From Pseudomonas sp. N040 (lineage in GTDB: Bacteria; Pseudomonadota; Gammaproteobacteria; Pseudomonadales; Pseudomonadaceae), in the NCBI RefSeq assembly GCF_015637705.1, contig NZ_JADOBE010000003.1, forward strand, positions 124,001 to 188,000: a DNA stretch of 64,000 nucleotides, read 5' to 3'. Below are positions 37,549 through 46,242 of this stretch, piece by piece. Below the pieces are notes generated by a model. It did not search any database. It was not told where the DNA came from and saw only the letters and a program-made list of their open reading frames with translations. Each line of letters opens with the position of its first letter. Position 1 is the first letter of the stretch. Both the position numbers and the translations under genes were made by a program.

Positions 37549-39234
37549 ATGCTCGAGAATTTCTGGAAGGACAAGTACCCGGCAGACGTTCCGGTCGAGA
37601 TCAATCCCGATCAGTACCCGAATATCCAGGCGGTCATGCGCGAATCCTGCCAGCGCTTTGCCGACAAGCCGGCCTTCACCAACCTGGGCAAGACCATCAC
37701 CTGGGGCGAGCTGTACGAGCTGTCGGGAGCCTTCGCCGCCTACCTGCAGCAGCACACCAGCCTGCAGCCGGGCGACCGCATCGCCGTGCAGATGCCGAAT
37801 ATCCTGCAATATCCGGTGGTGGTGTTCGGTGCCATGCGCGCCGGGCTGGTGGTGGTCAACACCAACCCGCTGTACACCACCCGCGAGATGGAGCACCAGT
37901 TCAACGACTCCGGCGCCAAGGCGCTGGTGTGCCTGGCCAACATGGCCCACCTGGCCGATGAGGTGGTGCCGCGCACCGGCGTCAGGCATGTGGTGGTTAC
38001 CGAGGTCGGCGACCTGCTGCCGCTGCCCAAGCGCTTGCTGGTCAACAGTGTGGTCAAGTACGTGAAGAAGCTGGTACCACCCTACCTGCTGCCCCACGTC
38101 AAGTTCACTCGGGCCATGGCCCTGGGACGTGGCCAGCGCGTCAAGGAAGTCAACCCGCAGAGCTCGGACATTGCCGTGCTGCAATACACCGGTGGCACCA
38201 CCGGGGTGGCCAAGGGCGCCATGCTGACGCACCGCAACCTGATCGCCAACATGCTGCAGGTGCGCGGGCTGATGGGGGCCAACCTGCACGAGGCGCAGGA
38301 GATCCTGGTGGCACCGCTGCCGCTGTATCACATCTATGCCTTCACCGTGCACTGCATGGCCATGATGCTGATCGGCAACCACAACCTGCTGATCACCAAC
38401 CCGCGCGACCTGCCGGGGATGATCAAGGACCTGGCACAGTGGAAGTTCACCGCCTTTGTCGGTCTCAACACCCTGTTCGTCGCCCTGTGCAACAACGAGG
38501 CGTTCCGTGCCCTGGACTTCTCCGCGCTGAAACTGACCATGTCCGGTGGCATGGCGCTGCAGATGGCCACCGCCGAGCGCTGGAAGGAAGTCACCGGTTG
38601 CTCGATCTGCGAAGGGTTCGGCATGACCGAGACCAGCCCGGTGGCCACTTTCAATCCGATCGACCACAACCAGCTGGGGACCATCGGCATTCCGCTGCCC
38701 TCGACCCTGTGCAAGGTGATCGACGACAACGGTGTCGAGCTGCCGCTGGGCGAGCGCGGCGAGCTGTGCGTCAAGGGTCCGCAGGTGATGAAGGGCTACT
38801 GGCAGCGCCAGGAAGCCACCGACGAGATCCTCGATGCCGAGGGCTGGCTGAAGACCGGCGACATCGCGATCATCCAGCCCGACGGCTACCTGCGCATCGT
38901 CGACCGCAAGAAGGACATGATTCTGGTGTCCGGCTTCAACGTCTACCCGAACGAGCTGGAAGACGTGCTGGCGACCCTGCCCGGCGTGCTGCAGTGCGCG
39001 GCCATCGGCATTCCGGACGAGAAGTCCGGCGAGGCGATCAAGCTGTTCGTGGTGGCCAAGCCGGGTTCCGGCCTGACCAAGGAACAGGTGATGCAGCACA
39101 TGCGCGACAACGTCACCGGCTACAAGGTGCCGCGCTCGATCGAGTTCCGCGACAGCCTGCCGGCGACCAACGTCGGCAAGATCCTGCGCCGCGAGCTGCG
39201 CGATGAAGAGCTGAAGAAACTGGGCAAGCTGTAA
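37549..39234 (+). CDS. fadD1: Long-chain fatty-acid-CoA ligase, second copy
   Basis: The 561-residue enzyme is closely similar to the upstream ligase: P-loop YTGGTTGVAKGA, GFGMTETSPVA, FACS motif GWLKTGDIAIIQPDGYLRIV and terminal NVGKILRRELRD. In Pseudomonas the two paralogues divide substrates by chain length. ATG 37549 follows CAGGAGATAAGG; the frame is open 22 codons further upstream but has no good site. A large terminator-like inverted repeat follows. Confidence 0.94.
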   Translation: MLENFWKDKYPADVPVEINPDQYPNIQAVMRESCQRFADKPAFTNLGKTITWGELYELSGAFAAYLQQHTSLQPGDRIAVQMPNILQYPVVVFGAMRAGLVVVNTNPLYTTREMEHQFNDSGAKALVCLANMAHLADEVVPRTGVRHVVVTEVGDLLPLPKRLLVNSVVKYVKKLVPPYLLPHVKFTRAMALGRGQRVKEVNPQSSDIAVLQYTGGTTGVAKGAMLTHRNLIANMLQVRGLMGANLHEAQEILVAPLPLYHIYAFTVHCMAMMLIGNHNLLITNPRDLPGMIKDLAQWKFTAFVGLNTLFVALCNNEAFRALDFSALKLTMSGGMALQMATAERWKEVTGCSICEGFGMTETSPVATFNPIDHNQLGTIGIPLPSTLCKVIDDNGVELPLGERGELCVKGPQVMKGYWQRQEATDEILDAEGWLKTGDIAIIQPDGYLRIVDRKKDMILVSGFNVYPNELEDVLATLPGVLQCAAIGIPDEKSGEAIKLFVVAKPGSGLTKEQVMQHMRDNVTGYKVPRSIEFRDSLPATNVGKILRRELRDEELKKLGKL

Positions 39235-39245
39235 CCACTGCCCTG

Positions 39246-39290
39246 GCACAAACGACAAGGCCCTGCACTGCGGGGCCTTGTCGTTTGTGC
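39246..39290 (+). terminator. Perfect 18-bp inverted repeat after fadD1
   Basis: The arms at 39246-39263 and 39273-39290 are exactly complementary over 18 bp (core AAGGCCC/GGGCCTT) around a 9-base loop. The right arm is T-rich near the end (TCGTTTG). It most likely ends fadD1 transcription before hrpA. Confidence 0.85.
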
Positions 39291-39373
39291 AGGTTGCTGA
39301 TGCTGCCAGGCGCCTCTGCGGCGGCGAAATCTGCGACAATCGCCGCCTTTGCGAATCCGCCCGCGGCAGCTTG

Positions 39374-42300
39374 ATGACCCCTCCGACCTCCGATTTCGAC
39401 CAACTGCTGAACCGCCTCGACCAGGCCCTGCTGGCCGACCGGCAGCGCTTGCGCCGGCAGCTGCACGAGTTGCGCAAGCAGCCCGATGCGCCTAAGCAGG
39501 CGCAGTGGGCCGAGCGCCTGCAGCAGTCCTGCGACAGGGTCGAAGCGCGCCGGCTGAGCATCCCGCCGATCCGCTACGACGACAGCCTGCCGATTGCCGC
39601 CAAGCGCGACGAGATCAAGGCCGCCATCAGCAAGCATCAGGTGGTGGTGATCGCTGGCGAAACCGGCTCGGGCAAGACCACCCAGCTACCGAAGATCTGC
39701 CTGGAGCTCGGCCGCGGCGTGCACGGCCTGATCGGCCATACCCAGCCGCGGCGCATCGCCGCGCGCAGTGTGGCCATGCGGGTGGCGGAAGAGCTGAACA
39801 CGCCGCTCGGCCAGCTGGTCGGCTATCAGGTGCGCTTCGAGGATCAGAGCAGCGACGCCACCCTGATCAAGCTGATGACCGACGGCATCCTGCTGGCGGA
39901 AACCCAGCACGACCGTTACCTGGAAAAGTACGACACCATCATCGTCGACGAGGCCCACGAGCGCAGCCTGAATATCGACTTCCTGCTGGGCTTTTTGAAG
40001 ACCCTGCTGCTGCGCCGCCCTGACCTGAAGCTGATCATCACCTCGGCGACCATCGATCTGGCGCGCTTCGCCGCGCACTTCAACGACGCGCCGATTGTCG
40101 AGGTGTCAGGGCGTACCTTCCCGGTCGAGACCTGGTACCGCCCGCTGCTCGGCGAGCAGGACGAGAACGGCGAAACCCTGGAAGACGACCTCAGCGTCGA
40201 TCAGGCGATCCTGCGCGCGCTGGATGAGTTCGCCGCGTTCGAGCGCAGCGCCGGCAAGCGTCCCGGCGATGTACTGGTGTTCCTCCCCGGCGAACGGGAA
40301 ATACGCGACGCCGCCGAGCTGCTGCGCAAGGCCAACCTCAAGCACGCCGAAGTGCTGCCGCTGTACGCGCGGCTGTCGCCGGCCGAGCAGCAGAAGATTT
40401 TCCAGTCGCGTCCCGGGCGCAAGATTGTCCTCGCCACCAACGTCGCCGAGACCTCGCTGACGGTGCCGGGCATTCGCTATGTGATCGACAGCGGCACCGC
40501 GCGCATCAGCCGCTACAGCTACCGTGCCAAGGTTCAGCGCCTGCCGATCGAGGCCGTCTCGCAAGCCAGCGCCAACCAGCGCAAGGGCCGCTGCGGGCGG
40601 GTCGAGCCGGGCATCTGCGTGCGCCTGTACAGCGAGGAAGACTTCAACGGCCGGCCGGCCTTTACCGATCCCGAGATCCTGCGCACCAACCTGGCGGCGG
40701 TGATCCTGCAGATGCTGCATCTGCGTCTGGGTGCCATCGAAGATTTCCCGTTTATCGAACCGCCGGATGGCAGGGCGATCAGCGACGGCTTCAACCTGTT
40801 GCAGGAACTCTCGGCGGTCAACCGCGAAGGCCAGCTGACCGCGCTCGGTCGCCAGCTGGCGCGCCTGCCGGTGGACCCGCGCCTCGGCCGCATGCTGCTC
40901 GAAGGCGCCAGACAGGGCAGCCTGCCGGAAGTGCTGATCATCGCCAGCGCGCTGTCGGTGCAGGACGTGCGCGAGCGCCCGCCGGAGCGCCAGCAGGCGG
41001 CGGATCAGGCCCATGCGCAGTGGAAGGACGTGGATTCCGACTTTGCCGCGCTGGTCAACCTGTGGCGCGACTTCGAGGAACAGCGCCAGGCGCTGGGCGC
41101 CAGCGCACTGCGCAGCTGGTGCCGGAAGAATTTCCTCAACTACCTGCGCCTGCGCGAGTGGCGCGACTCGCATCGCCAGCTCAGCCTGATCTGCAAGGAA
41201 CTGCAGCTGTTCGAAGCCACCCGGCCGGGTAGGAGCGAGCTTGCTCGCGATCAGCGTTCCGTCGGTCAGACACCGAACCAGAAGGATCGCGAGCAAGCTC
41301 GCTCCTACAAGGAGCAGCCCGCCAAGCCGCTGGACGAGGCCCAGCAGCGTGGCGTCGATTACGCCCGGGTGCACAAGGCGATCCTCTCCGGCCTGCTCAG
41401 CCAGATCGGCCAGAAGACCGAGGAGGGCGACTACCTCGGCGCCCGGCAGCGGCGCTTCTGGATTCATCCGTCTTCCGGCTTGGGTAAGAAGCGCCCGCAA
41501 TGGCTGATGGCCGCCGAACTGGTGGAGACCACCAAGCTGTTCGCCCGTCAGGTGGCGAAGATCGAGCCGGACTGGATCGAGCCGCTGGCCGGTCACCTGA
41601 TCAAGAAGAACCACTTCGAACCGCACTGGGAGAAGAAGCGCGGCCAGGTGGTGGCTTACGAGCAGATCACCCTCTACGGCCTGATCGTGGTTGGCCGCCG
41701 CGCCGTGCATTACGGGCCGATAGAGCCGGTATTGGCGCGCGAGCTGTTTATCCGCGAAGGCCTGGTGCGCGGTGAAATTCTCTCCCGCGCCCGTTGCCTG
41801 AAAGCCAACAGCGAGTTGCTGGAACAGCTCGACGAGCTGGAAGCCAAGGCGCGCCGGCGCGACATCCTCGCCGACGAGGAAACCCTGTTCGCCTTCTACG
41901 ACGCGCGCATCCCGGCCCAGATCCATCAGACCGCGACCTTCGACAGCTGGTACAAAACCAACAGCAGCAAGGACCCGCAGCTGCTGATCATGCGCGAGGA
42001 AGACGTGCTGGCCCGCGAGGCCAACGAAGTCACCGCCGCCCATTACCCGGACACCCTGCATCTGGGTGAGCTGCAGTTGTCGCTGACTTATCACTTCGAG
42101 CCCAACCACCCGCGTGACGGCGTGACCCTGCGCGTGCCGGCGCCGTTGCTGCCGCAGTTGCCGGCGGAGCGCCTGGAATGGCTGGTGCCCGGCGTGCTGG
42201 AGGCCAAGTGCATGGCCCTGGTGCGCGGGCTGCCCAAGGCGCTGCGCAAGAACTTCGTGCCGGTGCCGGACTTTATCAAGGCCGCCCTGGCGCGCATCAG

Positions 42301-43408
42301 CTTTGCCGAGGGTTCGTTGCCGCAGGCGCTGGGCCACGAACTGCAACGCATGACCGGCGTGCGGGTGCCGGACGAGGCTTGGGCCGAGGCCGCCCGGCAG
42401 CTCGACAGCCACCTGCGGATGAACCTGGAAGTGGTGGATGCCACGGGCAAGCTGCTCGGCGAAGGCCGCGACCTGGCCGAACTCTGTGCACGCTTCGCCG
42501 AGGCCAGCCAGGCCGCCCTGGCCATCCCGCAACAACAGGCCCAGCGGCCGCTGCAGGCCAAGGCGTTTGCCGAGGTGGCGGAAAAGACCCAGCAAAATAT
42601 CGCTGGCTTGAGCATGACCGTGTTCCCGGCATTGGTGGAAGAGGCCGGGGTGGTCAGGGAAGAGCGCTTCTCGACCGCCGCCGAAGCCGACTTCCAGCAC
42701 CGCCGCGCCTTGCAGCGCCTGCTGCTGCAGCAACTGGCCGAGCCCGCCAAGTACCTGCGCGGCAAGCTGCCGGGGCTGACCGAGCTGGGTTTGCTCTATC
42801 GCGAGCTGGGCAAGGTCGAGGCGCTGGTCGAGGACATCCTGCTGGCCAGCCTGGACAGCTGCATCCTCGACGGTGTTGCGCCGCTGCCGCGTGACGGTGC
42901 GGCCCTGGCCGCCCTGGCCGAAAGCAAGCGCGGAGCCTGGACGGAGCACGCCGAGCGCCTGGCCAGGCTGACGCTGGACATCCTCAAGCTCTGGCACGCC
43001 CTGCAAAAGCGCTGCAAGGGCAAGATCGACCTGGCCCAAGCCGTGGCCCTCAACGACATCAAGCTGCAGCTGGGCAACCTGGTCTATCCGGGCTTCGTCC
43101 GCGAAACCCCGGTCGAGTGGCTGAAGGAGCTGCCGCGCTACCTCAAGGCCGTCGAGCAGCGCTTCGACAAGCTGGGCAGCCAGTTGCAGAAAGACCGGGT
43201 CTGGAGCGGCGAGCTGAGCGCCTGCTGGGCGCAATACCAGGCGCGCCTGGCCAAGCACCGCCAGGAAGGCAAGCGCGACCCGCAACTCACCCTGTACCGC
43301 TGGATGCTCGAGGAATACCGCGTGTCACTGTTCGCCCAGCAGCTGGGCACGAAGATGGCTGTTTCCGACAAGCGCCTGGGCAAGCAGTGGAGCCTGGTGG
43401 AGAGCTGA
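39374..43408 (+). CDS. hrpA: DEAH-box ATP-dependent RNA helicase HrpA
   Basis: The 1344-residue helicase has Walker A GETGSGKTT (K101), the DEAH box at residue 192, SAT (motif III), the C-terminal helicase domain with QRKGRCGRVEPG, then HA2/OB-fold and the long HrpA C-terminal (DUF3418) region. It acts on RNA/ribosomes; E. coli HrpA resolves stalled ribosomes. ATG 39374 was chosen because the helicase N-terminal helix starts there. An unusual feature is a complete REPIN (41229-41308) inside the frame, adding about 27 residues (from 619) rich in Arg, Gln and Ser between the helicase core and the HA2/OB part. Confidence 0.95.
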   Translation: MTPPTSDFDQLLNRLDQALLADRQRLRRQLHELRKQPDAPKQAQWAERLQQSCDRVEARRLSIPPIRYDDSLPIAAKRDEIKAAISKHQVVVIAGETGSGKTTQLPKICLELGRGVHGLIGHTQPRRIAARSVAMRVAEELNTPLGQLVGYQVRFEDQSSDATLIKLMTDGILLAETQHDRYLEKYDTIIVDEAHERSLNIDFLLGFLKTLLLRRPDLKLIITSATIDLARFAAHFNDAPIVEVSGRTFPVETWYRPLLGEQDENGETLEDDLSVDQAILRALDEFAAFERSAGKRPGDVLVFLPGEREIRDAAELLRKANLKHAEVLPLYARLSPAEQQKIFQSRPGRKIVLATNVAETSLTVPGIRYVIDSGTARISRYSYRAKVQRLPIEAVSQASANQRKGRCGRVEPGICVRLYSEEDFNGRPAFTDPEILRTNLAAVILQMLHLRLGAIEDFPFIEPPDGRAISDGFNLLQELSAVNREGQLTALGRQLARLPVDPRLGRMLLEGARQGSLPEVLIIASALSVQDVRERPPERQQAADQAHAQWKDVDSDFAALVNLWRDFEEQRQALGASALRSWCRKNFLNYLRLREWRDSHRQLSLICKELQLFEATRPGRSELARDQRSVGQTPNQKDREQARSYKEQPAKPLDEAQQRGVDYARVHKAILSGLLSQIGQKTEEGDYLGARQRRFWIHPSSGLGKKRPQWLMAAELVETTKLFARQVAKIEPDWIEPLAGHLIKKNHFEPHWEKKRGQVVAYEQITLYGLIVVGRRAVHYGPIEPVLARELFIREGLVRGEILSRARCLKANSELLEQLDELEAKARRRDILADEETLFAFYDARIPAQIHQTATFDSWYKTNSSKDPQLLIMREEDVLAREANEVTAAHYPDTLHLGELQLSLTYHFEPNHPRDGVTLRVPAPLLPQLPAERLEWLVPGVLEAKCMALVRGLPKALRKNFVPVPDFIKAALARISFAEGSLPQALGHELQRMTGVRVPDEAWAEAARQLDSHLRMNLEVVDATGKLLGEGRDLAELCARFAEASQAALAIPQQQAQRPLQAKAFAEVAEKTQQNIAGLSMTVFPALVEEAGVVREERFSTAAEADFQHRRALQRLLLQQLAEPAKYLRGKLPGLTELGLLYRELGKVEALVEDILLASLDSCILDGVAPLPRDGAALAALAESKRGAWTEHAERLARLTLDILKLWHALQKRCKGKIDLAQAVALNDIKLQLGNLVYPGFVRETPVEWLKELPRYLKAVEQRFDKLGSQLQKDRVWSGELSACWAQYQARLAKHRQEGKRDPQLTLYRWMLEEYRVSLFAQQLGTKMAVSDKRLGKQWSLVES
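41229..41308. repeat. REPIN of the GTAG-GAGCGAGC family, inside hrpA
   Basis: Two 24-bp arms (41229-41252 and 41285-41308) are perfect reverse complements, each holding GTAG plus the palindrome GAGCGAGCTTGCTCGC; the spacer is 32 bp. This is the common Pseudomonas REP type, different from the GGTGGGC family elsewhere in the window. It is read through without a stop. Confidence 0.92.
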
Positions 43409-43473
43409 GCGGTTGCCGCGCGGGTTGCACCCGCCCTGGCAAAGTACTCGATCCGTTTGACGCTGTCCGTGGT

Positions 43474-43589
43474 ACGGGTCGAATGCTCGCTTGTCGTAGG
43501 GTCGGCGTAGGGTGGGCTTCAGCCCACCAAAAGCGCGAGACGGCAGGTCGGGCCAGAGGGTGGCAGCGGTGGGCCAGGGCCCACCCTAC
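43474..43589. repeat. REPIN, GTAG-GGTGGGC family, copy 5 (with tail, reversed)
   Basis: The core runs 43507-43589 with palindromes GGTGGGCTTCAGCCCACC and GGTGGGCCAGGGCCCACC. On the reverse strand the ~83-bp core closely matches copy 4, including a spacer GGCCCGACCTGCCG, and the conserved tail is found at 43474-43506 in reverse orientation. Confidence 0.88.
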
Positions 43590-43701
43590 GGTTGATGGTT
43601 GGCGCGTGCGCCGCAGGGGCGCGATCAATCGGAGTCGTAGGGAGAGTTGCAGGTTACTCGCTTGTCTGGGGGTGGGCTTTGCCGGCGGCAAAAAGCGGCG
43701 C

Positions 43702-44469
43702 CTACCTGGGCTCCATGCGGATCGCGCCATCCAGGCGGATGACTTCGCCGTTCAGGTACTGGTTGGTGATGATGTGCGCGGCCAGCGCGGCGTATTCCTT
43801 CGGCTCGCCGAAGCGCTTGGGGCTCTGCACCATCTTCAGCAGCGGATCACGCACTTCGTCCGCCATGCCTTTCATCATCGGCGTGTCGAAGATGCCGGGG
43901 GCAATGGTCATCACGCGGATGCCCAGCGGCGCCAGATCACGGGCGATTGGCAGGGTCATGCCGACCACGCCGGCCTTGCTCGCGCTGTAGGCGGCCTGCC
44001 CGACCTGACCGTCAAATGCAGCCACGGAAGCCGTGTTGATGATCACGCCACGCTCGCCATCAGCGTTCGGTGCGTTCTTGGCCATCTGCTCGGCGGCCAG
44101 ACGCAGCACGTTGAAGGTGCCGAGCAGGTTGATATTGATCACCTGAGCAAACTTTTCCAGTGGCAGCGCGCCGTTGCGGCCAACCGTCTTGCCGCCGGGG
44201 GCAATGCCGGCGCAGTTGATGCACACATCGATGCGGCCGAAGGCTTCGATTGCTTTGGCAATGCCGGCTGCAACCGAGGCTACGTCGGTGACATCGACCT
44301 TGGCGAAAACGGCTTTATCACCCAGTTCGGCCACCAGCGCGCGGCCGGCTTCCTCGTTCAGATCGAAGGCCACAACCTTGGCACCCTGGGCGGCCAGTTG
44401 CTGACAGGTGACCAGGCCCAGGCCCGATGCGCCGCCGGTGACGATTACAACGTTATTCTGCAATTCCAT
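43702..44469 (-). CDS. 3-hydroxyacyl-CoA dehydrogenase, SDR type (HSD17B10-like)
   Basis: The 255-residue SDR has [40 protein letters not shown] and [20 protein letters not shown], a set typical of type-II 3-hydroxyacyl-CoA / 3-hydroxy-2-methylbutyryl-CoA dehydrogenases. It follows the acyl-CoA dehydrogenase gene by 31 bp on the same strand; together they would oxidise short or branched acyl-CoA, for example from isoleucine. The start has a GAGAGACC site nearby. Confidence 0.9.
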   Translation of the reverse strand: MELQNNVVIVTGGASGLGLVTCQQLAAQGAKVVAFDLNEEAGRALVAELGDKAVFAKVDVTDVASVAAGIAKAIEAFGRIDVCINCAGIAPGGKTVGRNGALPLEKFAQVININLLGTFNVLRLAAEQMAKNAPNADGERGVIINTASVAAFDGQVGQAAYSASKAGVVGMTLPIARDLAPLGIRVMTIAPGIFDTPMMKGMADEVRDPLLKMVQSPKRFGEPKEYAALAAHIITNQYLNGEVIRLDGAIRMEPR

Positions 44470-44500
44470 GATGGTCTCTCTGAAAAAAGGTTGATGGGAC

Positions 44501-45658
44501 TCAGGCGATCTCGCGCAGCAGTTCGCGCGCAATGATGACCCGCTGGATCTCGCTGGTGCCCTCGTAGATCGAGGTGATGCGCACGTCGCGGGCATAGCGT
44601 TCCAGCGGGAAGTCCTTGATATAGCCATAGCCACCGAGCAGTTGCAGGGCGGTGTAGCAGGCTTTATTGGCCTTCTCCGAGGCGAACAGCTTGGCCATCG
44701 ACGCCTCCTTGCCAAAGCTCAGCCCCTGCGCCTTGCGGTCGGCAGCATTCATCAGCAGCAACCGCGCCGCTTCCAGATCGGTGTAAGCGTCAGCAAGCAT
44801 CCACTGCAGGCCCTGAAAATTCGCCAGAGTCTGGCCGAACTGCTTGCGCTCGCCGATGTAGTTGCGCGCGAAGTCCATCGCCGCCAGACCGATGCCCAGC
44901 GCCAGCGAACCCACGCCGATGCGCCCGCCGGCCAGTTCGCCCACCGCGACCTTGAAGCCCTGATTCAGCTCGCCCATCAGCGCGTCCCTGGGGATGCGGC
45001 AATTCTCGAAGCGCACCTCGTTGGTGGCCGAGGCATGCTGGCCCATCTTCTTTTCCGCCTTGCTGATGGCGAGGCCCGGCACGCCGTTTTCCACCAGGAA
45101 GCAGGAGATGCCCTTGCCGCGCGGCAGGCTGCTGTCGGTGACGGCCCAGACCACGAACAACCCGGCGTATTCGGCGCTGCTGATGAACTGCTTGGCGCCG
45201 TTCAGCACCCACTCATCGCCATCCAGTACGGCGGAGGTCTTCATGCCGGACGGATCCGAACCGGCGCCGGTTTCGGTCAGGCAGAAGCCACCGGCAGCGT
45301 ATTCGCCGCTGCACAGCTTGGGCAGGTAGCGCTGCTTCTGCTCTTCACTGGCCACCGCCTGAATCACCTCGGCGACCATATTGGTTACCGACATGGTCAC
45401 CGCGGTGGAGGCACAGGCGCGGGCGACTTCGGTGATCGCCAGGCTGAAAGCCACGGTGCCGGCCGCCGCGCCACCGTACTGACTGTCGATGTTCAGGCCC
45501 ATGAAGCCGAGTTCCGCCAGTTGCCTGAGGTTGGCCAGAAACTGGGCGCGGTCGCCATGCTGATCGAGTTTTTCAGCCACCGGGGCCAACTCGCTCTGGG
45601 CAAATTTGCGGGCCATGTCCTGGATCATGGCCTGGTCTTCGTTGAGGGTCAGGTTCAT
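44501..45658 (-). CDS. Acyl-CoA dehydrogenase
   Basis: This 385-residue FAD enzyme introduces the alpha-beta double bond in acyl-CoA. The FAD/substrate motifs FCLTETGAGSDPSGMKT and KQFISSAEYAG are present, the catalytic base Glu lies in SIYEGTSEIQRVIIAREL, and GGYGYIKDFPLERYARD is the signature-2 region. It is most like short/branched-chain enzymes. It is the first gene of a two-gene operon with the dehydrogenase downstream. Start 45658 begins the family match. Confidence 0.93.
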   Translation of the reverse strand: MNLTLNEDQAMIQDMARKFAQSELAPVAEKLDQHGDRAQFLANLRQLAELGFMGLNIDSQYGGAAAGTVAFSLAITEVARACASTAVTMSVTNMVAEVIQAVASEEQKQRYLPKLCSGEYAAGGFCLTETGAGSDPSGMKTSAVLDGDEWVLNGAKQFISSAEYAGLFVVWAVTDSSLPRGKGISCFLVENGVPGLAISKAEKKMGQHASATNEVRFENCRIPRDALMGELNQGFKVAVGELAGGRIGVGSLALGIGLAAMDFARNYIGERKQFGQTLANFQGLQWMLADAYTDLEAARLLLMNAADRKAQGLSFGKEASMAKLFASEKANKACYTALQLLGGYGYIKDFPLERYARDVRITSIYEGTSEIQRVIIARELLREIA

Positions 45659-46242
45659 TGCTGTCTGCTCTGGATAGGGGCGTCGGAATCCGGTGCCGGA
45701 GTGAATGATGAATTGCAAAAGTTAAGTGTTGCAGGAGGCATTTCGCAGGATGGGGCGAGCGTAGCGATACCCATCGGCGGCGGTCATGCCGGTTACGCCG
45801 CTACTCGGCTAACCAATCCTGCAAAGCCGGCAAGCTGGCTCTCCTATCTGGCGCATGCAAATTAAAGGCGCTGCCTGCATCAGTGGTTGAGCGTGCTTTT
45901 CCCCGTGTAGGGTGGGCTTCAGCCCACCAAAAGCAGCGGTGCAATAAGGTTGAGCGGCAGGTTGGCAGCGGTGGGCCAAGGCCCACCCTACGCCTACCCT
46001 TCGATAAGCGGGTCTTCAACCCATAATGCTTACATAGCCAAATTTAAACCGCTTATGAGCCAAATCCATAGGTGATTCAATCCGCTAGATCAGGCGTTGT
46101 GCCAGCCTGCCGGGCGCTTGTCTGGAATGGCGCGGACGCCTCCGGCCGGGGATGCGCTAGCAGTCAAGGCTGCGCGGCCCGCTTCCCTGTGCCGCGGCCG
46201 CTGGTTATGGTGGCAGGCAAATGTCCTGGTCGAGAGTGCTGC
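45659..46242. other. 584-bp intergenic region
   Basis: The region separates the divergent acyl-CoA dehydrogenase and ATP-grasp-like genes. It contains REPIN copy 6 with both flanks (45869-46026), and AT-rich sequence (about 46027-46080) that could hold the promoter for the rightward gene. No further gene is supported. Confidence 0.65.
45869..46026. repeat. REPIN, GTAG-GGTGGGC family, copy 6 with left flank and tail
   Basis: Core 45907-45991 has palindromes GGTGGGCTTCAGCCCACC and GGTGGGCCAAGGCCCACC. The left flank (45869-45906) matches that of copy 7 (48821-48858) at 33 of 38 positions by eye, and the right tail (45991-46026) matches that of copy 4. Relative to the tail, the two palindromes are in the opposite order from copies 4 and 5. 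Confidence 0.88.

Noticed and set aside
41229..41308. REPIN in hrpA as evidence that hrpA is a pseudogene
   Set aside because: The frame continues intact to the normal C-terminus on both sides, so the gene looks functional.
40106..43285. 1059-codon minus-strand frame inside hrpA
   Set aside because: It is a shadow of hrpA, with no start region, no ribosome site, and composition dominated by Leu, Gln, Ala and Arg from reverse-strand codons.
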